Source: Candidatus Electrothrix aestuarii (lineage in GTDB: Bacteria; Desulfobacterota; Desulfobulbia; Desulfobulbales; Desulfobulbaceae). From it: a DNA stretch of 64,000 bases. Under the pieces are notes generated by a model. The model did no database searches. It saw only the letters and a list, made by a program, of their open reading frames with translations, and had not been told where the DNA came from. A program made the position numbers and the translations under genes. Location: the NCBI GenBank assembly GCA_032595685.2, contig CP159373.1, positions 4,999,821-5,063,820 on the forward strand, in the 5' to 3' direction. Positions 1 to 9,009 of the stretch are shown piece after piece (position 1 is the stretch's first letter; each line of letters starts with the position of its first letter).

Positions 1-409
1 CGGTAAAACCGGCTGTCCCGATTTGCATTGCCTCGTACAGAGACAAACCGGTCGGTTTAGCAAGGACCCAATCATTGGGAACAGAAACATATTCAGCAAA
101 ACCGCCTGGGGTGTTCATACCGAGATCATATCCCATACAGATAACCTCGTCTCCCAAGCTGAACTGACCTGTTGTCGAGGCTGCCACTACCCCTGCGGCA
201 TCAATTCCCGGAGTATGGGGATAATTCTTAGTCACCCCCCGGTTGCCATTGGCAGACAAAGCATCCTTATAATTCAGAGAGGAAAAGTGAACCCTAATCA
301 AAACCTCACCAGGAGGAAGTTCGCTCATAACACATTCCTCCACTGCCCTGTGGATTTTTTTCTCTGCATCCTCCCGGACAACCAAGGCTTTAAATCTTTT
401 TTCTTCCAT
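1..409 (-). CDS. YhdH/AcuI-type zinc-independent quinone/acrylyl-CoA reductase, partial
   Basis: Reading leftward from an ATG at 409, the frame stays open to the window edge, so only the N-terminal 136 residues are present. It begins MEEKRFKALVV and contains LPPGEVLIRVHFSSLNYKD followed by a NYPHTPGIDAAGVV segment, the GroES-like N-terminal fold of medium-chain reductases. The SLNYKDAL and PGIDAAG motifs are characteristic of the YhdH/YhfP branch, which includes acrylyl-CoA reductase AcuI. The family uses NADPH to reduce activated double bonds in the cytoplasm. The Rossmann domain lies outside the window, so cofactor and substrate cannot be judged. It lies 39 bp downstream of birA on the same strand and may be co-transcribed with it. 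Confidence 0.8.
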   Translation of the reverse strand, partial: MEEKRFKALVVREDAEKKIHRAVEECVMSELPPGEVLIRVHFSSLNYKDALSANGNRGVTKNYPHTPGIDAAGVVAASTTGQFSLGDEVICMGYDLGMNTPGGFAEYVSVPNDWVLAKPTGLSLYEAMQIGTAGFT

Positions 410-448
410 AAATATACGTCCTTCTCTTTTCTGCCTCTTCTCTCTTTT

Positions 449-1198
449 TCAAGACACTGGTTTCACCGGATTCAAGTCACCGGCAAGCACTTGATGCTCA
501 ACCCCTTGAGTATCAACTATAATATATTGTCCGTCCGGGGCAAGCCCTATCCCTGTTGCAGGGATTTCTTCCTCATGTCGGAGATAGCGCAACGCCCTGC
601 CCTTGAGATAATCAAATGTACGCCAGTCTGCAAGCAGCTTTTCCTTTGCTTCAGCCAGTCGTTGAGCCGCCTGCTGCATAGCGTTAACAAACAGAGGAAG
701 AAGCACCTCAATACTCGGGCAGTGCTCCGCAACATGGACTAAAGAAATACTCTTCTGGCGAAGCTCCTGAGGAAAGAGCTCAGGAGTCGTACTCACGTTG
801 ACCCCTACCCCTATGACAACAAATTCTGCCTGCCCCCCACGAATCGGGCCTGATTCCGTGAGGATTCCCGCCATTTTTCGCTCATACACATAGAGATCAT
901 TGGGCCATTTCATCATGACAGGGACTGAAAGCGCCTCACGAAGACTTAGGCACAGGCCCGTACCAGCAGCCAAGGTAAGAAGCGGTAGATCAACAAGATC
1001 AAGTTCTGGCCGAAGAATTAAAGAAAAATACAACCCCCCGACAGGTGATGCAAATTTTCTTTTTCCTCGTCCTCGCCCTCCGCTCTGCCTATCCGCGTGA
1101 ATCACCGTGCCATGTTCAGCTCCCTGCTCTGCCATCGCGAGAGCAAGGATATTGGTGGAATCAAGGGTGGAAAAATGATGATACAAATGTTCCTGCAC
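449..1198 (-). CDS. birA: Biotin--[acetyl-CoA-carboxylase] ligase
   Basis: A 249-residue cytoplasmic enzyme that activates biotin as biotinyl-AMP and transfers it to the lysine of biotin carboxyl carrier domains. The biotinyl-AMP binding loop GRGRGKR is at residues 41-47 and the conserved KWPND at 97-101, followed by KMAGIL and the VVIGVGVNV strand typical of the catalytic domain. A small C-terminal SH3-like domain ends in HQVLAGDLNPV. There is no N-terminal winged helix, so this is the short monofunctional type that cannot act as the biotin-operon repressor. It starts an apparent leftward transcript with the YhdH-type gene behind it and diverges from ssb across about 300 bp. Confidence 0.95.
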   Translation of the reverse strand: MQEHLYHHFSTLDSTNILALAMAEQGAEHGTVIHADRQSGGRGRGKRKFASPVGGLYFSLILRPELDLVDLPLLTLAAGTGLCLSLREALSVPVMMKWPNDLYVYERKMAGILTESGPIRGGQAEFVVIGVGVNVSTTPELFPQELRQKSISLVHVAEHCPSIEVLLPLFVNAMQQAAQRLAEAKEKLLADWRTFDYLKGRALRYLRHEEEIPATGIGLAPDGQYIIVDTQGVEHQVLAGDLNPVKPVS

Positions 1199-1501
1199 GC
1201 CAGGTTTCCTCAGTCTTTCTTAGCTACTAATGCAAAATCACAGGTCGTTTTTTTCATTCTCTCATAATACTTTATTTCAATAAATTCTGTAACCCTAAAA
1301 AACACCCTGGAGACAACCCGCTCTCAGCACCTTCAGCAGCCCCTTTTCCTCTTGACTTTTTATCGTAGAAAGATAAAAACAAGGCTATTCTGCGCGACAT
1401 CAAATATGCCTTTGCCGTTGTGTATTCATACAAAAAGACAATTAAAAAAGCGGTCGCATTCTAACGGCCCGCCTCCTAACATACAGAGGAACAGGTGAAA
1501 C
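1199..1501. other. Divergent intergenic region birA/ssb
   Basis: About 300 bp with no credible gene. It must hold the promoters for leftward birA and rightward ssb. A TTGACT at 1352-1357 facing ssb could be a -35 element, but no convincing -10 lies at standard spacing, so no promoter is called. The ssb ribosome site is GAGG shortly before the ATG at 1502. Confidence 0.4.
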
Positions 1502-1978
1502 ATGATCAATAAAGTAATTCTAATCGGTAATCTTGGAGCTGACCCAGAACTCCGTTACACCCAAAGTGGTGTGGCGGTGGCAAATTTCAGAGTTGCGACC
1601 ACTGAACGCTGGAAAGGCCAAGATGGACAGATGCAGGAACAAACAGAATGGCATACCATAGTTGCTTGGCAACGCCTCGGAGAAATCTGTAACGAATACC
1701 TGCATAAAGGCTCCAAGGTCTATATAGAAGGCAAATTACAAACTAGAAAATGGCAGGACCAGAACGGCAATGATCGCTACACAACGGAAATAATAGCTCG
1801 CGAAATGAAGATGTTGACCCCACGTGGCGAAGGAGGGGGTAGTTATGGTAGCGGTGGCAGTGGTGGTGGATATGATCCTGGCCCTGCGGGAGGAGCCCCC
1901 CCTTCGGGAGGAGGATATGACGATTTTGCAGGTGGTAGTACTCCAGGAGGAGGAACAGGAAGCGACGTTCCGTTCTAA
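1502..1978 (+). CDS. ssb: Single-stranded DNA-binding protein
   Basis: A 158-residue SSB that coats single-stranded DNA in replication, recombination and repair. The OB fold covers residues 1-110, with the classic start [20 protein letters not shown] and aromatic DNA-stacking residues in [10 protein letters not shown] glycine-rich, disordered linker spans about 111-152. The C-terminus is DVPF, the acidic tip through which SSB recruits partner proteins; it differs from E. coli DIPF by one conservative change. The gene stands alone, with a strong intrinsic terminator 25 bp after the stop. Confidence 0.97.
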   Translation: MINKVILIGNLGADPELRYTQSGVAVANFRVATTERWKGQDGQMQEQTEWHTIVAWQRLGEICNEYLHKGSKVYIEGKLQTRKWQDQNGNDRYTTEIIAREMKMLTPRGEGGGSYGSGGSGGGYDPGPAGGAPPSGGGYDDFAGGSTPGGGTGSDVPF

Positions 1979-2002
1979 AAAAAATAGCGCACGGTTAAGC
2001 GA

Positions 2003-2035
2003 GCGAAGAACCACTGAAGGTTCTTCGCCGTTTTT
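2003..2035 (+). terminator. Rho-independent terminator after ssb
   Basis: A perfect 10-bp stem, GCGAAGAACC (2003-2012) with GGTTCTTCGC (2019-2028), a 6-nt loop and a T-run at 2031-2035. Confidence 0.93.
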
Positions 2036-2389
2036 GCTTATACTCTTTCACGCTGTTACGAAACTCACCCCAGCCTATACCTCATAAAAAAGAAAGAAAG
2101 CAGCTCCTTACAAGACCCTGGCATTCTCCAACGAAATTAAAATTATCGCAAGCACAAAATACAGTCATTCTCAAAATTCATATTTCAACTGCCTTCGCAG
2201 GATTCTCCCCTGCGCCTCTCCTTCCGCAATCGGAGAATTTCCATTGGACAAATTTCATTTTGTTCTTATTTTTTACTTTGCAATGGAAGAAAGGTCTTGG
2301 CACCTGAAACACAAGTCATAACGGCTTTTCCTCCCCTCCACCGGTAATGGGTGCGGGGTGGAACAGAACCGAAAAAAAATACAGCGCAT
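2036..2389. other. Intergenic region upstream of the DnaJ-like gene
   Basis: About 350 bp of AT-rich sequence with no gene-like frame. No CIRCE element or obvious heat-shock promoter is seen ahead of the DnaJ-type gene. Confidence 0.4.
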
Positions 2390-3343
2390 ATGGAATACTA
2401 TAAAATTCTCGGAGTTGATAAAACAGCATCCGCAGCTGAAATAAAGAAGGCATACCGGAAACTGGCGGTACAATACCACCCGGATAAAAACCCGGATAAT
2501 AAAGAGGCTGAGGCAAAGTTCAAAGAGATCAGCGAGGCCTATGCGGTTCTTTCCGACGAAAAGAAACGGCAGGAATACGACACCTACGGTTCAGCGGGCT
2601 TTCAGCAGAGGTACTCCCAGGAGGATATTTTCCGGAACTTTGATCTCAACGATATTCTCAACCAGTTCGGTTTTGGCGGCGGTGGAGGAGGGGGACGTAC
2701 TACCTTTCGCTTTGGCGGGCAGAACAGCGGCGGTGGCAATCCCTTTGATTTTTTCAATCAAGCAGGTGGAGGAGCACATGGTGGCGGCTGCGCCGGAGGT
2801 GGCTGTCGTCCCAAACCAACCAAGGGCCAGGACCAGACCTATGAGCTGGCCATCAGCCTGGAAGATGTGCTTCACGGGGCAGAAAAAAACATCAGCCTGC
2901 GCCGCGATGGTGGAACCCAAAATATCTCGGTAAAAGTACCTAAGGGTATTGAGTCCGGGAAGCGCCTGCGTCTGTCCGGTAAAGGAGCGCCCTCCCCCAC
3001 AGGAGGACCTCCCGGCGATCTGTATCTCAAGGTAACAGTGCAACCTCACGGAATGTTCACCCGTGATGGTGACAATCTTGTTACCGAAAAAAAGGTCTCT
3101 TTTAGCCAGGCCTGCCTGGGAACAAGCGTGGAAGTATCCTCACTGGATGGACGAAAATTCATGCTCAAGGTGCCAGCTGGAGTACAGCAGGAAGCGAAAC
3201 TGCGTATCAAGGGCCACGGTTTACCCTCAGGCCCCATTGGCGAGCGCGGAAATATATACGTCAAAGTCCTGATTGAGGTTCCTAAGCAGCTGAGCCCAGA
3301 GCAGGAAGCCGCTATCCAGAAGCTGGCTGAATTAGGATTATAA
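2390..3343 (+). CDS. DnaJ/CbpA-type co-chaperone without zinc finger
   Basis: A type-II J-domain protein of 317 residues that stimulates DnaK ATPase and binds unfolded substrate. The J domain occupies residues 1-70 with the invariant HPD at 30-32. A Gly/Phe-rich linker (about 95-150) contains [11 protein letters not shown] and a short GGGCAGGGC segment. The C-terminal substrate-binding beta domains follow (about 155-317, with [12 protein letters not shown] and RGNIYVKV). The four CxxCxGxG zinc repeats of DnaJ itself are absent, so CbpA/DjlA-like is the better name. The ATG at 2390 gives a canonical MEYYKILGV start; an in-frame GTG at 2351 would add 13 atypical residues. wecB starts 27 bp downstream and may share the transcript. 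Confidence 0.92.
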   Translation: MEYYKILGVDKTASAAEIKKAYRKLAVQYHPDKNPDNKEAEAKFKEISEAYAVLSDEKKRQEYDTYGSAGFQQRYSQEDIFRNFDLNDILNQFGFGGGGGGGRTTFRFGGQNSGGGNPFDFFNQAGGGAHGGGCAGGGCRPKPTKGQDQTYELAISLEDVLHGAEKNISLRRDGGTQNISVKVPKGIESGKRLRLSGKGAPSPTGGPPGDLYLKVTVQPHGMFTRDGDNLVTEKKVSFSQACLGTSVEVSSLDGRKFMLKVPAGVQQEAKLRIKGHGLPSGPIGERGNIYVKVLIEVPKQLSPEQEAAIQKLAELGL

Positions 3344-3370
3344 TATCTCGCAGTCTTCAGACCGATACCC

Positions 3371-4513
3371 ATGAAGGTCCTTACCATTTTTGGAACCAGA
3401 CCGGAGGCCATCAAAATGGCTCCGGTCATCCATGCCCTTACAGCTGCGCCTGAGTTCACGGTTAAGGTCTGCGTCACGGCCCAACATCGGCAGATGCTGG
3501 ATCAGGTACTTGAGCTTTTTGCCATCAGGACCGACTACGACCTGGATGTGATGCAGGATAACCAGGATCTCTTTGATCTGAGCTCACGGGTATTGATCGG
3601 CTTACGTGAGGTACTGCAACGGAAGCGACCTGACTTAGTTCTGGTGCAAGGTGACACCACCACCTGTTTCATGGGGAGTTTAGCGGCCTTTTACCAGCGA
3701 ATCCCTGTTGGCCACATAGAGGCAGGGCTCCGTACCGCTGACATTTACGCCCCTTTCCCCGAGGAGGCGAACCGGGCCATGACCTCGCGTCTGGCAGCGC
3801 TTCATTTTGCCCCGACAAAACAGGCCTGCCAGAATCTCTACCGCGAGGGCATTGCCGAGAAGAGAGTGCATCAGACCGGCAATACGGTGATTGATGCCCT
3901 GCTTTGGGTACGCCAGCAAATAGGCTCTGAGATTAATCCAGAGCCCTTTGGCGCGGCAGGCCCTCTGGTTCAGGAAGGCCACCCCTACGTCCTCATCACC
4001 GGTCATCGCCGGGAAAATTTCGGTGATGGTTTTCAAAATATCTGTGAGGCCATTGCAGTGTTGGCGGACAGGCATCCTACGGTAGGCTTTATCTATCCTG
4101 TCCATCTGAATCCCAATGTCCAGCAACCGGTGAATTCCATCTTGGGGAAGAAAAAAAATATCTATCTCATCCCGCCGCTGGACTATGCCCCTTTTGTCCA
4201 GGCAATGGCCCAATCCCGCCTGATCCTGACCGACTCCGGTGGAGTGCAGGAAGAGGCTCCCTCGCTGGGTAAACCGGTGCTGGTCATGCGGGAGAGCACG
4301 GAGCGACCCGAGGCTGTAGAAAGCGGAACCGTCCGCTTGGTTGGGACGAACAAGGAGCTGATCATTCAGGAAACGGAACGCCTCCTGACCGACGAGCAGG
4401 CATACCAAAGCATGGCTGGCAAAAGCAATCCCTATGGTGATGGCCAAGCTGCCGCACGTATTGTCAAAGTCCTCAAAACATTCCGGGCAGCTCATCACCC
4501 TGCCCTTGCCTGA
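3371..4513 (+). CDS. wecB: UDP-N-acetylglucosamine 2-epimerase (non-hydrolysing)
   Basis: Interconverts UDP-GlcNAc and UDP-ManNAc in the cytoplasm, supplying ManNAc units for envelope polysaccharide. The 380 residues match the family's usual length. The GT-B fold begins with GTRPEAIKMAPV (residues 7-18), followed by VLVQGDTTT, HIEAGLRT, ITGHRRENFG and the C-terminal LTDSGGVQEEAPSLG and MRESTERPEAV motifs that bind UDP and the sugar. It follows the DnaJ-type gene by 27 bp, with no functional connection implied. No other polysaccharide gene is close by. Confidence 0.95.
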   Translation: MKVLTIFGTRPEAIKMAPVIHALTAAPEFTVKVCVTAQHRQMLDQVLELFAIRTDYDLDVMQDNQDLFDLSSRVLIGLREVLQRKRPDLVLVQGDTTTCFMGSLAAFYQRIPVGHIEAGLRTADIYAPFPEEANRAMTSRLAALHFAPTKQACQNLYREGIAEKRVHQTGNTVIDALLWVRQQIGSEINPEPFGAAGPLVQEGHPYVLITGHRRENFGDGFQNICEAIAVLADRHPTVGFIYPVHLNPNVQQPVNSILGKKKNIYLIPPLDYAPFVQAMAQSRLILTDSGGVQEEAPSLGKPVLVMRESTERPEAVESGTVRLVGTNKELIIQETERLLTDEQAYQSMAGKSNPYGDGQAAARIVKVLKTFRAAHHPALA

Positions 4514-4690
4514 TATGTTCCTCAGCCCATCTGCGTGCCCACCCCTACCCCGAAAAACATGGCTCAGGATAACGACTTGATTATGTTCCATAAAATCATC
4601 CCAATACCATCAAGCCGATAATCTTGCTACTGCACATATCGGGAAACATATCTCGGGTAAAGGTAATAGAGCTCGCAGGCGGGGTTCAAC

Positions 4691-4725
4691 AAAAAAGCCC
4701 TCATCAAAGGAGAGATGAGGGCTTT
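4691..4725 (-). terminator. Intrinsic terminator of the lectin gene
   Basis: A perfect 12-bp stem, AAAGCCCTCATC (4694-4705) with GATGAGGGCTTT (4714-4725). The A-run at 4691-4696 reads as a T-run on the minus strand, so it serves the leftward gene at 4747. Confidence 0.9.
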
Positions 4726-4746
4726 GAAAGGTTTAACAGTTAAGAC

Positions 4747-6729
4747 TTAAAAGACGTCAAATATCCAGGAGTTGTTTAATGTTGGAGTATCGCAATGACT
4801 CCAGATATGAATAGGATTACCATCCCTCCAATCACTGTATTCTTTGTGCATACATTTTTCCGGATTATATCTGGCTTTAATAATCCCTGTTGAACTGTCA
4901 TAGTCCCAGGATTTATTTTCAACGGGACCTTCATCACAAGCCCAAAGGTGGATTATTCTGCCATTCTCCCACTCATTTTCATAGCCTTGTTTGTGCATGC
5001 ACAGATCCGTGTTTGATCCTAAATGAATGTAGCCGGTTGTTTCATCGTACTTCCAGGTAGTGGAGCTACTGTCGATATCGTCACAGACATTCACATTGAT
5101 AGATATTGGTGAACCTTGAGATGTACCGTCTGACCCCATGCAGGTGCCGTCATTCCCCAGTGAACGAATCGTCTGCAATTCTGCTTTCATTGTAAAGTCA
5201 GGAAAGATCCAGGTGTTATTTTCTGTTGGAGTATCGCAATAATCCCAAACATGGATGGGATTAAGACCACTCGTCGGCCAAGCAGAATATTTTTTGTGCA
5301 TACATTTTTCTGGATTATATCTGGCTTTAATAATCCCTGTTGAACTGTCATAGTCCCAGGATTTATTTTCAACGGGACCTTCATCACAAGCCCAAAGGTG
5401 GATTATTCTGCCATTCTCCCACTCATTTTCATAGCCTTGTTTATGCATGCACAAATCCGTGTTTGATCCCAAATGAATGTAGCCGGTTTCTTCATCGTAC
5501 ATCCAGACAGTGTTGACAGTATCAAGGTCTTCACATTTTACAGGAAAGACAATCAGTTCTGAGCCCTGAACTATATCTTTCGCTAACATGCAGCTGACGT
5601 CATTATTCAGAGAACGAATCGTCTGCATTTCTCTTATTTCGGTAGTTGCATAAGGATAAATCCTCAATTCATCAACTGTGCCGCTGAAATAAGTCGGCAT
5701 TGAACCGCCACGACGCCCGATATATATTGGAGAGCTGTTTGTGGTATTCCCCGTAGTGGTATCGGTTGTCGTACCATCCAAGACCCCATTAATGTAAAGC
5801 TTGAGATCCTTGCCGAACTTGGTGAACTCGATATGGTTCCAACCAGCTTCAAGGGGCATGGTAGAAGTAATAGCAGGATTGTTGACACGATCGTAACGAG
5901 CAACACGAACTTTTCCTGTTTGATTGAGGTAACGAATGATATAAGGATAACCACTATTACCACCGGACCACTTTTCAACAATGGCATTAGCCGGTCTGTT
6001 ATTCGCAGGTTGATAGTCCTCGGCATTTACCCAGACAGACACTGTGAAGTCGTTATCGGGACCGAAATCAATTTCATCCTGGTCAGGAAAGCTGATGTAA
6101 TCATCAATACCATCAAAATAGAATGCGCTATTGCCCAACGTTGCTTGCCAGTAATCGAGTACAACTCCTGCGACTCCTGACTCTGAAGGAACTAAGGTGG
6201 CACCATAAACGGCGTAAGGCAAGCCGGGTCTGGGGCTATAACTATCAAAGCCTTCACGAAGATAGAAAGAATAGGTCGTGTCTCCAATAGTGAGACTATC
6301 TCCACCAAAAGCAAAGGTACTGGTGCAGTTACTCTCTCCTGTGTAGACAGAGCAAGTTCCTTCACCTTCGACGGTCAGTTCGCCATAGCCGCGAATATAT
6401 ATATCGACTTTCCATCTATGCGTGTCTGTTGATTCACCGAAAAGATTCGCGACACTGTAATGCATCCCTTTACCAGTAAATTCACTTGGATCTTGACACT
6501 CCTCACGATCAATCCCATTTTCGGATGTAATAGCTGTACATTCACCGGGCTCAAATGTATCGCTAGAGAGAGAAAGCGGTCGAAGCAACCTTTCCCAGGA
6601 GCTGTTCTTATGTTTATACCAGACTTTTTTGATGGTAATAGGCACGTCGGGCGTGTGATTTGCTATTGCCAATTGATAGTTAACAGCCGCCATTGTGTTA
6701 TTTGCAAACGCCAACGAGCCGAGAATCAA
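4747..6729 (-). CDS. Secreted LamG-fold / ricin-like repeat lectin, 5' end interrupted by a G-tract frameshift
   Basis: A putative secreted carbohydrate-binding protein. In order it has a signal-peptide remnant, an N-terminal all-beta region of about 170 residues, a LamG/concanavalin-like domain (FYFDGIDDYISFPD through WNHIEFTKFGKDLKLYINGVLDG to TVDELRIYPYA), and two ricin-type beta-trefoil-like units that share LGSNTDLCMHKQGYENEWE. The open frame begins only at a TTG (6729). A much better start is the ATG at 6766, with AAGGAGG ideally spaced upstream. From there the peptide would read MKLTAPPVILTLLILGSLAFA, a good Sec signal, if the C-tract had 8 instead of 9 residues. The +1 length change puts that ATG out of frame. 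Either the tract is phase-variable or the read is wrong by one base. Ligand unknown. Confidence 0.75.
   Translation of the reverse strand: MILGSLAFANNTMAAVNYQLAIANHTPDVPITIKKVWYKHKNSSWERLLRPLSLSSDTFEPGECTAITSENGIDREECQDPSEFTGKGMHYSVANLFGESTDTHRWKVDIYIRGYGELTVEGEGTCSVYTGESNCTSTFAFGGDSLTIGDTTYSFYLREGFDSYSPRPGLPYAVYGATLVPSESGVAGVVLDYWQATLGNSAFYFDGIDDYISFPDQDEIDFGPDNDFTVSVWVNAEDYQPANNRPANAIVEKWSGGNSGYPYIIRYLNQTGKVRVARYDRVNNPAITSTMPLEAGWNHIEFTKFGKDLKLYINGVLDGTTTDTTTGNTTNSSPIYIGRRGGSMPTYFSGTVDELRIYPYATTEIREMQTIRSLNNDVSCMLAKDIVQGSELIVFPVKCEDLDTVNTVWMYDEETGYIHLGSNTDLCMHKQGYENEWENGRIIHLWACDEGPVENKSWDYDSSTGIIKARYNPEKCMHKKYSAWPTSGLNPIHVWDYCDTPTENNTWIFPDFTMKAELQTIRSLGNDGTCMGSDGTSQGSPISINVNVCDDIDSSSTTWKYDETTGYIHLGSNTDLCMHKQGYENEWENGRIIHLWACDEGPVENKSWDYDSSTGIIKARYNPEKCMHKEYSDWRDGNPIHIWSHCDTPTLNNSWIFDVF
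4842..5050 (-). repeat. Internal 209-bp tandem duplication in the lectin gene (copy 1 of 2)
   Basis: This segment matches 5292-5500 at an exact offset of 450 bp with only about six differences. Outside it the two trefoil-like units are far less alike, suggesting a recent duplication or gene conversion. Confidence 0.85.
5292..5500 (-). repeat. Internal 209-bp tandem duplication in the lectin gene (copy 2 of 2)
   Basis: Partner of 4842-5050. It encodes the same LGSNTDLCMHKQGYENEWE to NPEKCMHK stretch in the first trefoil-like unit. Confidence 0.85.
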
Positions 6730-6744
6730 TAATGTCAGAATTAC

Positions 6745-6753
6745 GGGGGGGGG
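6745..6753. repeat. G9 homopolymer in the signal-peptide region of the lectin gene
   Basis: Nine G on the plus strand (nine C in the coding sense) start 10 nt after the strong ATG at 6766-6764, whose ribosome site CCTCC (complement) is at 6774-6778. With eight residues the ATG reads straight into the lectin; with nine it stops soon after. This is the architecture of a slipped-strand ON/OFF switch, currently OFF. Confidence 0.8.
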
Positions 6754-7023
6754 CAGTGAGTTTCATTGTCTTTCCTCCTTACCTCTTGATGGTTTTGTAT
6801 TTTCCTGCTTCCATAAATTAAATGCATTTATCTTTTATAATTTTAATCCTACAAAAAACAAAAACGAGAGTCAAAATTATTTGATAAAAAATATTATTAA
6901 CAACACGGGGATCCATTTAAGTCTTCCCATACGCTCGCAATTGAGCAGAACAGTTGCCAAATCTTCTCAGGAGAGGTAATATCCCGGTACAAAAATTTTC
7001 AACTCATTGTATGGAGAACAGGA

Positions 7024-8310
7024 ATGGGACAAACTATAGCTGAAAAAATTTTCGCCGCCCATCTGCGCGACACCCCGACACCGGAAAACATGGTGCTGGA
7101 TATTGATGTGATCATGTGCCATGAAATCACCACCCCTATCGCCATCATGGATTTGGTGGACAAAGGTATGGACCGGGTGATTGACCAGAGTCGGATCAAA
7201 GCGGTTATTGACCATGTTACCCCGGCCAAAGATTCCAAAACCGCGACCCAGGCCAAGATCATGCGTGACTGGGCCCGACGCCATGACATCAAAGATTTCT
7301 TTGACGTGGGCCGCAACGGGGTTTGCCATGCTCTGTTCCCGGAAAAAGGTTTTATTCGTCCTGGTAACACGGTTATCATGGGTGATTCCCATACCTGTAC
7401 CCACGGGGCCTTTGGTGCCTTTGCTGCTGGTGTTGGGACCACTGACCTGGAGGTTGGTATCCTCAAAGGCGTCTGCGCATTCCGCAAACCCAAAAGCATG
7501 AAGGTGGAAGTCACCGGCACCCTGCCTGCTGGTGTCTATGCCAAAGACGTGATCCTCAAGATTATTAAGCAGCTCACCGTTAACGGTGCCACAGATATGG
7601 TCATGGAATTCTGCGGTCCGGTAGTTGAGCAGATGGATATGTCTGCCCGCATGACTCTCTGTAATATGTCCGTGGAAGCTGGTGCCACCTCTGGCCTCTG
7701 CCTGCCGGACAAGGTGACTGCCGAATACCTCTGGCCCTTTATCCAGGAGGATTATGCCTCACTTGAGGATGCAGTAGAAGACTTCAGCACATGGCACTCT
7801 GATCCTGACGCGGAGTACGCCGAGACCCTGACCATTGATGTCTCAGATCTGCGCCCTCAGGTAACCTATGATTACAAGCCGGATAAGGTAAAGGATATTG
7901 ATGAGCTGGCCGGAGCCAAGATTGATCAGGTCTATATCGGCTCCTGCACCAACGGTCGCATTGAAGATATCCGGGCTGCTGCTTCTATCCTGCGGGGACG
8001 CACCATTGCTGACAGCGTGCGTGGCATCCTGACCCCGGCCACTCCTGCCATCTACTCTCAGGCCCTGGATGAAGGCCTGATCAAGATCTTCATGGATGCT
8101 GGTTTCTGTGTGCTCAACCCCACCTGCGGTGCCTGCCTGGGCATGAGCAGCGGCGTCCTGGCTGAGGGCGAGTCCTGCGCCTCTACCACTAACCGGAACT
8201 TCAACGGACGCATGGGCAAAGGCGGTATGGTCCATCTGATGAGCCCGCTCTGCGCTGCCGCAGCAGCAGTTACCGGCGAGATCACAGACCCAGCCCAGTT
8301 TATCAATTAA
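7024..8310 (+). CDS. leuC: 3-isopropylmalate dehydratase, large subunit
   Basis: Isomerises 2-isopropylmalate to 3-isopropylmalate in leucine synthesis, using a [4Fe-4S] cluster. At 428 residues it is the short LeuC/HacA type found in Archaea and many anaerobes, rather than the roughly 465-residue enterobacterial form. Cluster ligands are visible in IGSCTNGR and in NPTCGACLG near the C-terminus; substrate motifs include MGDSHTCTHGAFG. leuD follows 17 bp downstream and supplies the swivelling domain, so the two form one operon and one heterodimer. A homoaconitase role is possible for this subfamily but less likely in a bacterium. Confidence 0.93.
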   Translation: MGQTIAEKIFAAHLRDTPTPENMVLDIDVIMCHEITTPIAIMDLVDKGMDRVIDQSRIKAVIDHVTPAKDSKTATQAKIMRDWARRHDIKDFFDVGRNGVCHALFPEKGFIRPGNTVIMGDSHTCTHGAFGAFAAGVGTTDLEVGILKGVCAFRKPKSMKVEVTGTLPAGVYAKDVILKIIKQLTVNGATDMVMEFCGPVVEQMDMSARMTLCNMSVEAGATSGLCLPDKVTAEYLWPFIQEDYASLEDAVEDFSTWHSDPDAEYAETLTIDVSDLRPQVTYDYKPDKVKDIDELAGAKIDQVYIGSCTNGRIEDIRAAASILRGRTIADSVRGILTPATPAIYSQALDEGLIKIFMDAGFCVLNPTCGACLGMSSGVLAEGESCASTTNRNFNGRMGKGGMVHLMSPLCAAAAAVTGEITDPAQFIN

Positions 8311-8327
8311 GAGGAGCAACGAAGGAC

Positions 8328-8867
8328 ATGAAAGAATTCGGCGGTTCAGCCTTTTTTATAGATAGAGACGATATCAACACGGACGAGATCATCCCGGCCA
8401 AGTACCTCACCGAGATCACCAAACGGGCTTTGCAGCCCCACCTGCTGGAAGACCTATTCCTGGACGGCAAGGAGTTTGACACCCAGGCCGAGGATTTCCA
8501 ACAAGCATCGGTGCTGGTGACCCGCTCCAACTTTGGTTGCGGTTCCTCCCGTGAACACGCGGTCTGGGCACTGGAGGTCAATGACATCAACGTAGTCCTT
8601 GGTGAGAGCTTTGCCCGTATCTTTCGCCAGAATATGTTCAACTGCGGCATCCTGGCCGTGGAACTGAGCAAGGCGGATATTGATCGGCTCTTTGCTCTTG
8701 CTCAGGGTGATGGAGCAATCAGGATCGGTATTGAGTTGGAAAAAGATACTGTGGTTGCTGAGAACGGCAAAGGTGAGAAGGTGGAGTGCAGCTTTTCCAT
8801 GAATCCCTTTGATAAGGAGCTGGTAGCAGCCGGTGGTTGGCTGGCCTATGCGGATCAGAAGTATTGA
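8328..8867 (+). CDS. leuD: 3-isopropylmalate dehydratase, small subunit
   Basis: Small (swivel) subunit of the isopropylmalate isomerase, 179 residues, cytoplasmic. The fold-defining loop NFGCGSSREHA lies at residues 68-78 and DINTDEIIPAKYL near the N-terminus contributes to the substrate pocket. GAGGAGC precedes the ATG. It is translated directly behind leuC, and an intrinsic terminator closes the two-gene operon. Confidence 0.94.
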   Translation: MKEFGGSAFFIDRDDINTDEIIPAKYLTEITKRALQPHLLEDLFLDGKEFDTQAEDFQQASVLVTRSNFGCGSSREHAVWALEVNDINVVLGESFARIFRQNMFNCGILAVELSKADIDRLFALAQGDGAIRIGIELEKDTVVAENGKGEKVECSFSMNPFDKELVAAGGWLAYADQKY

Positions 8868-8892
8868 TCGAAACGTAGGATATTGAGCAGAG

Positions 8893-8931
8893 AAGCGGAG
8901 AGAGAGTATTATGCTTTCTCTCCGCTTTTTT
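8893..8931 (+). terminator. Rho-independent terminator after leuCD
   Basis: Stem AGCGGAGAG (8894-8902) with CTCTCCGCT (8918-8926), followed by a run of T to 8931. Confidence 0.9.
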
Positions 8932-9009
8932 ACGGGCTTGCTGATTGCGGCGGTTGATGAGTTTGAGCTGTAAGGACGGAGACTCCGGCGGAAGAGCGTC
9001 GGCTCTTTT

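Noticed and set aside
23-742. 239-codon plus-strand frame at the left edge
   Set aside because: It is antisense to the YhdH-type gene and birA, both of which have clear motifs.
1352-1378. TTGACT followed by an A-rich stretch as the ssb promoter
   Set aside because: No -10-like sequence lies at 16-18 bp spacing, so it is too weak to call.
3680-4591. Long minus-strand open frame of 303 codons
   Set aside because: It lies antisense to wecB, which has all family motifs; no motif or ribosome site supports the antisense frame.
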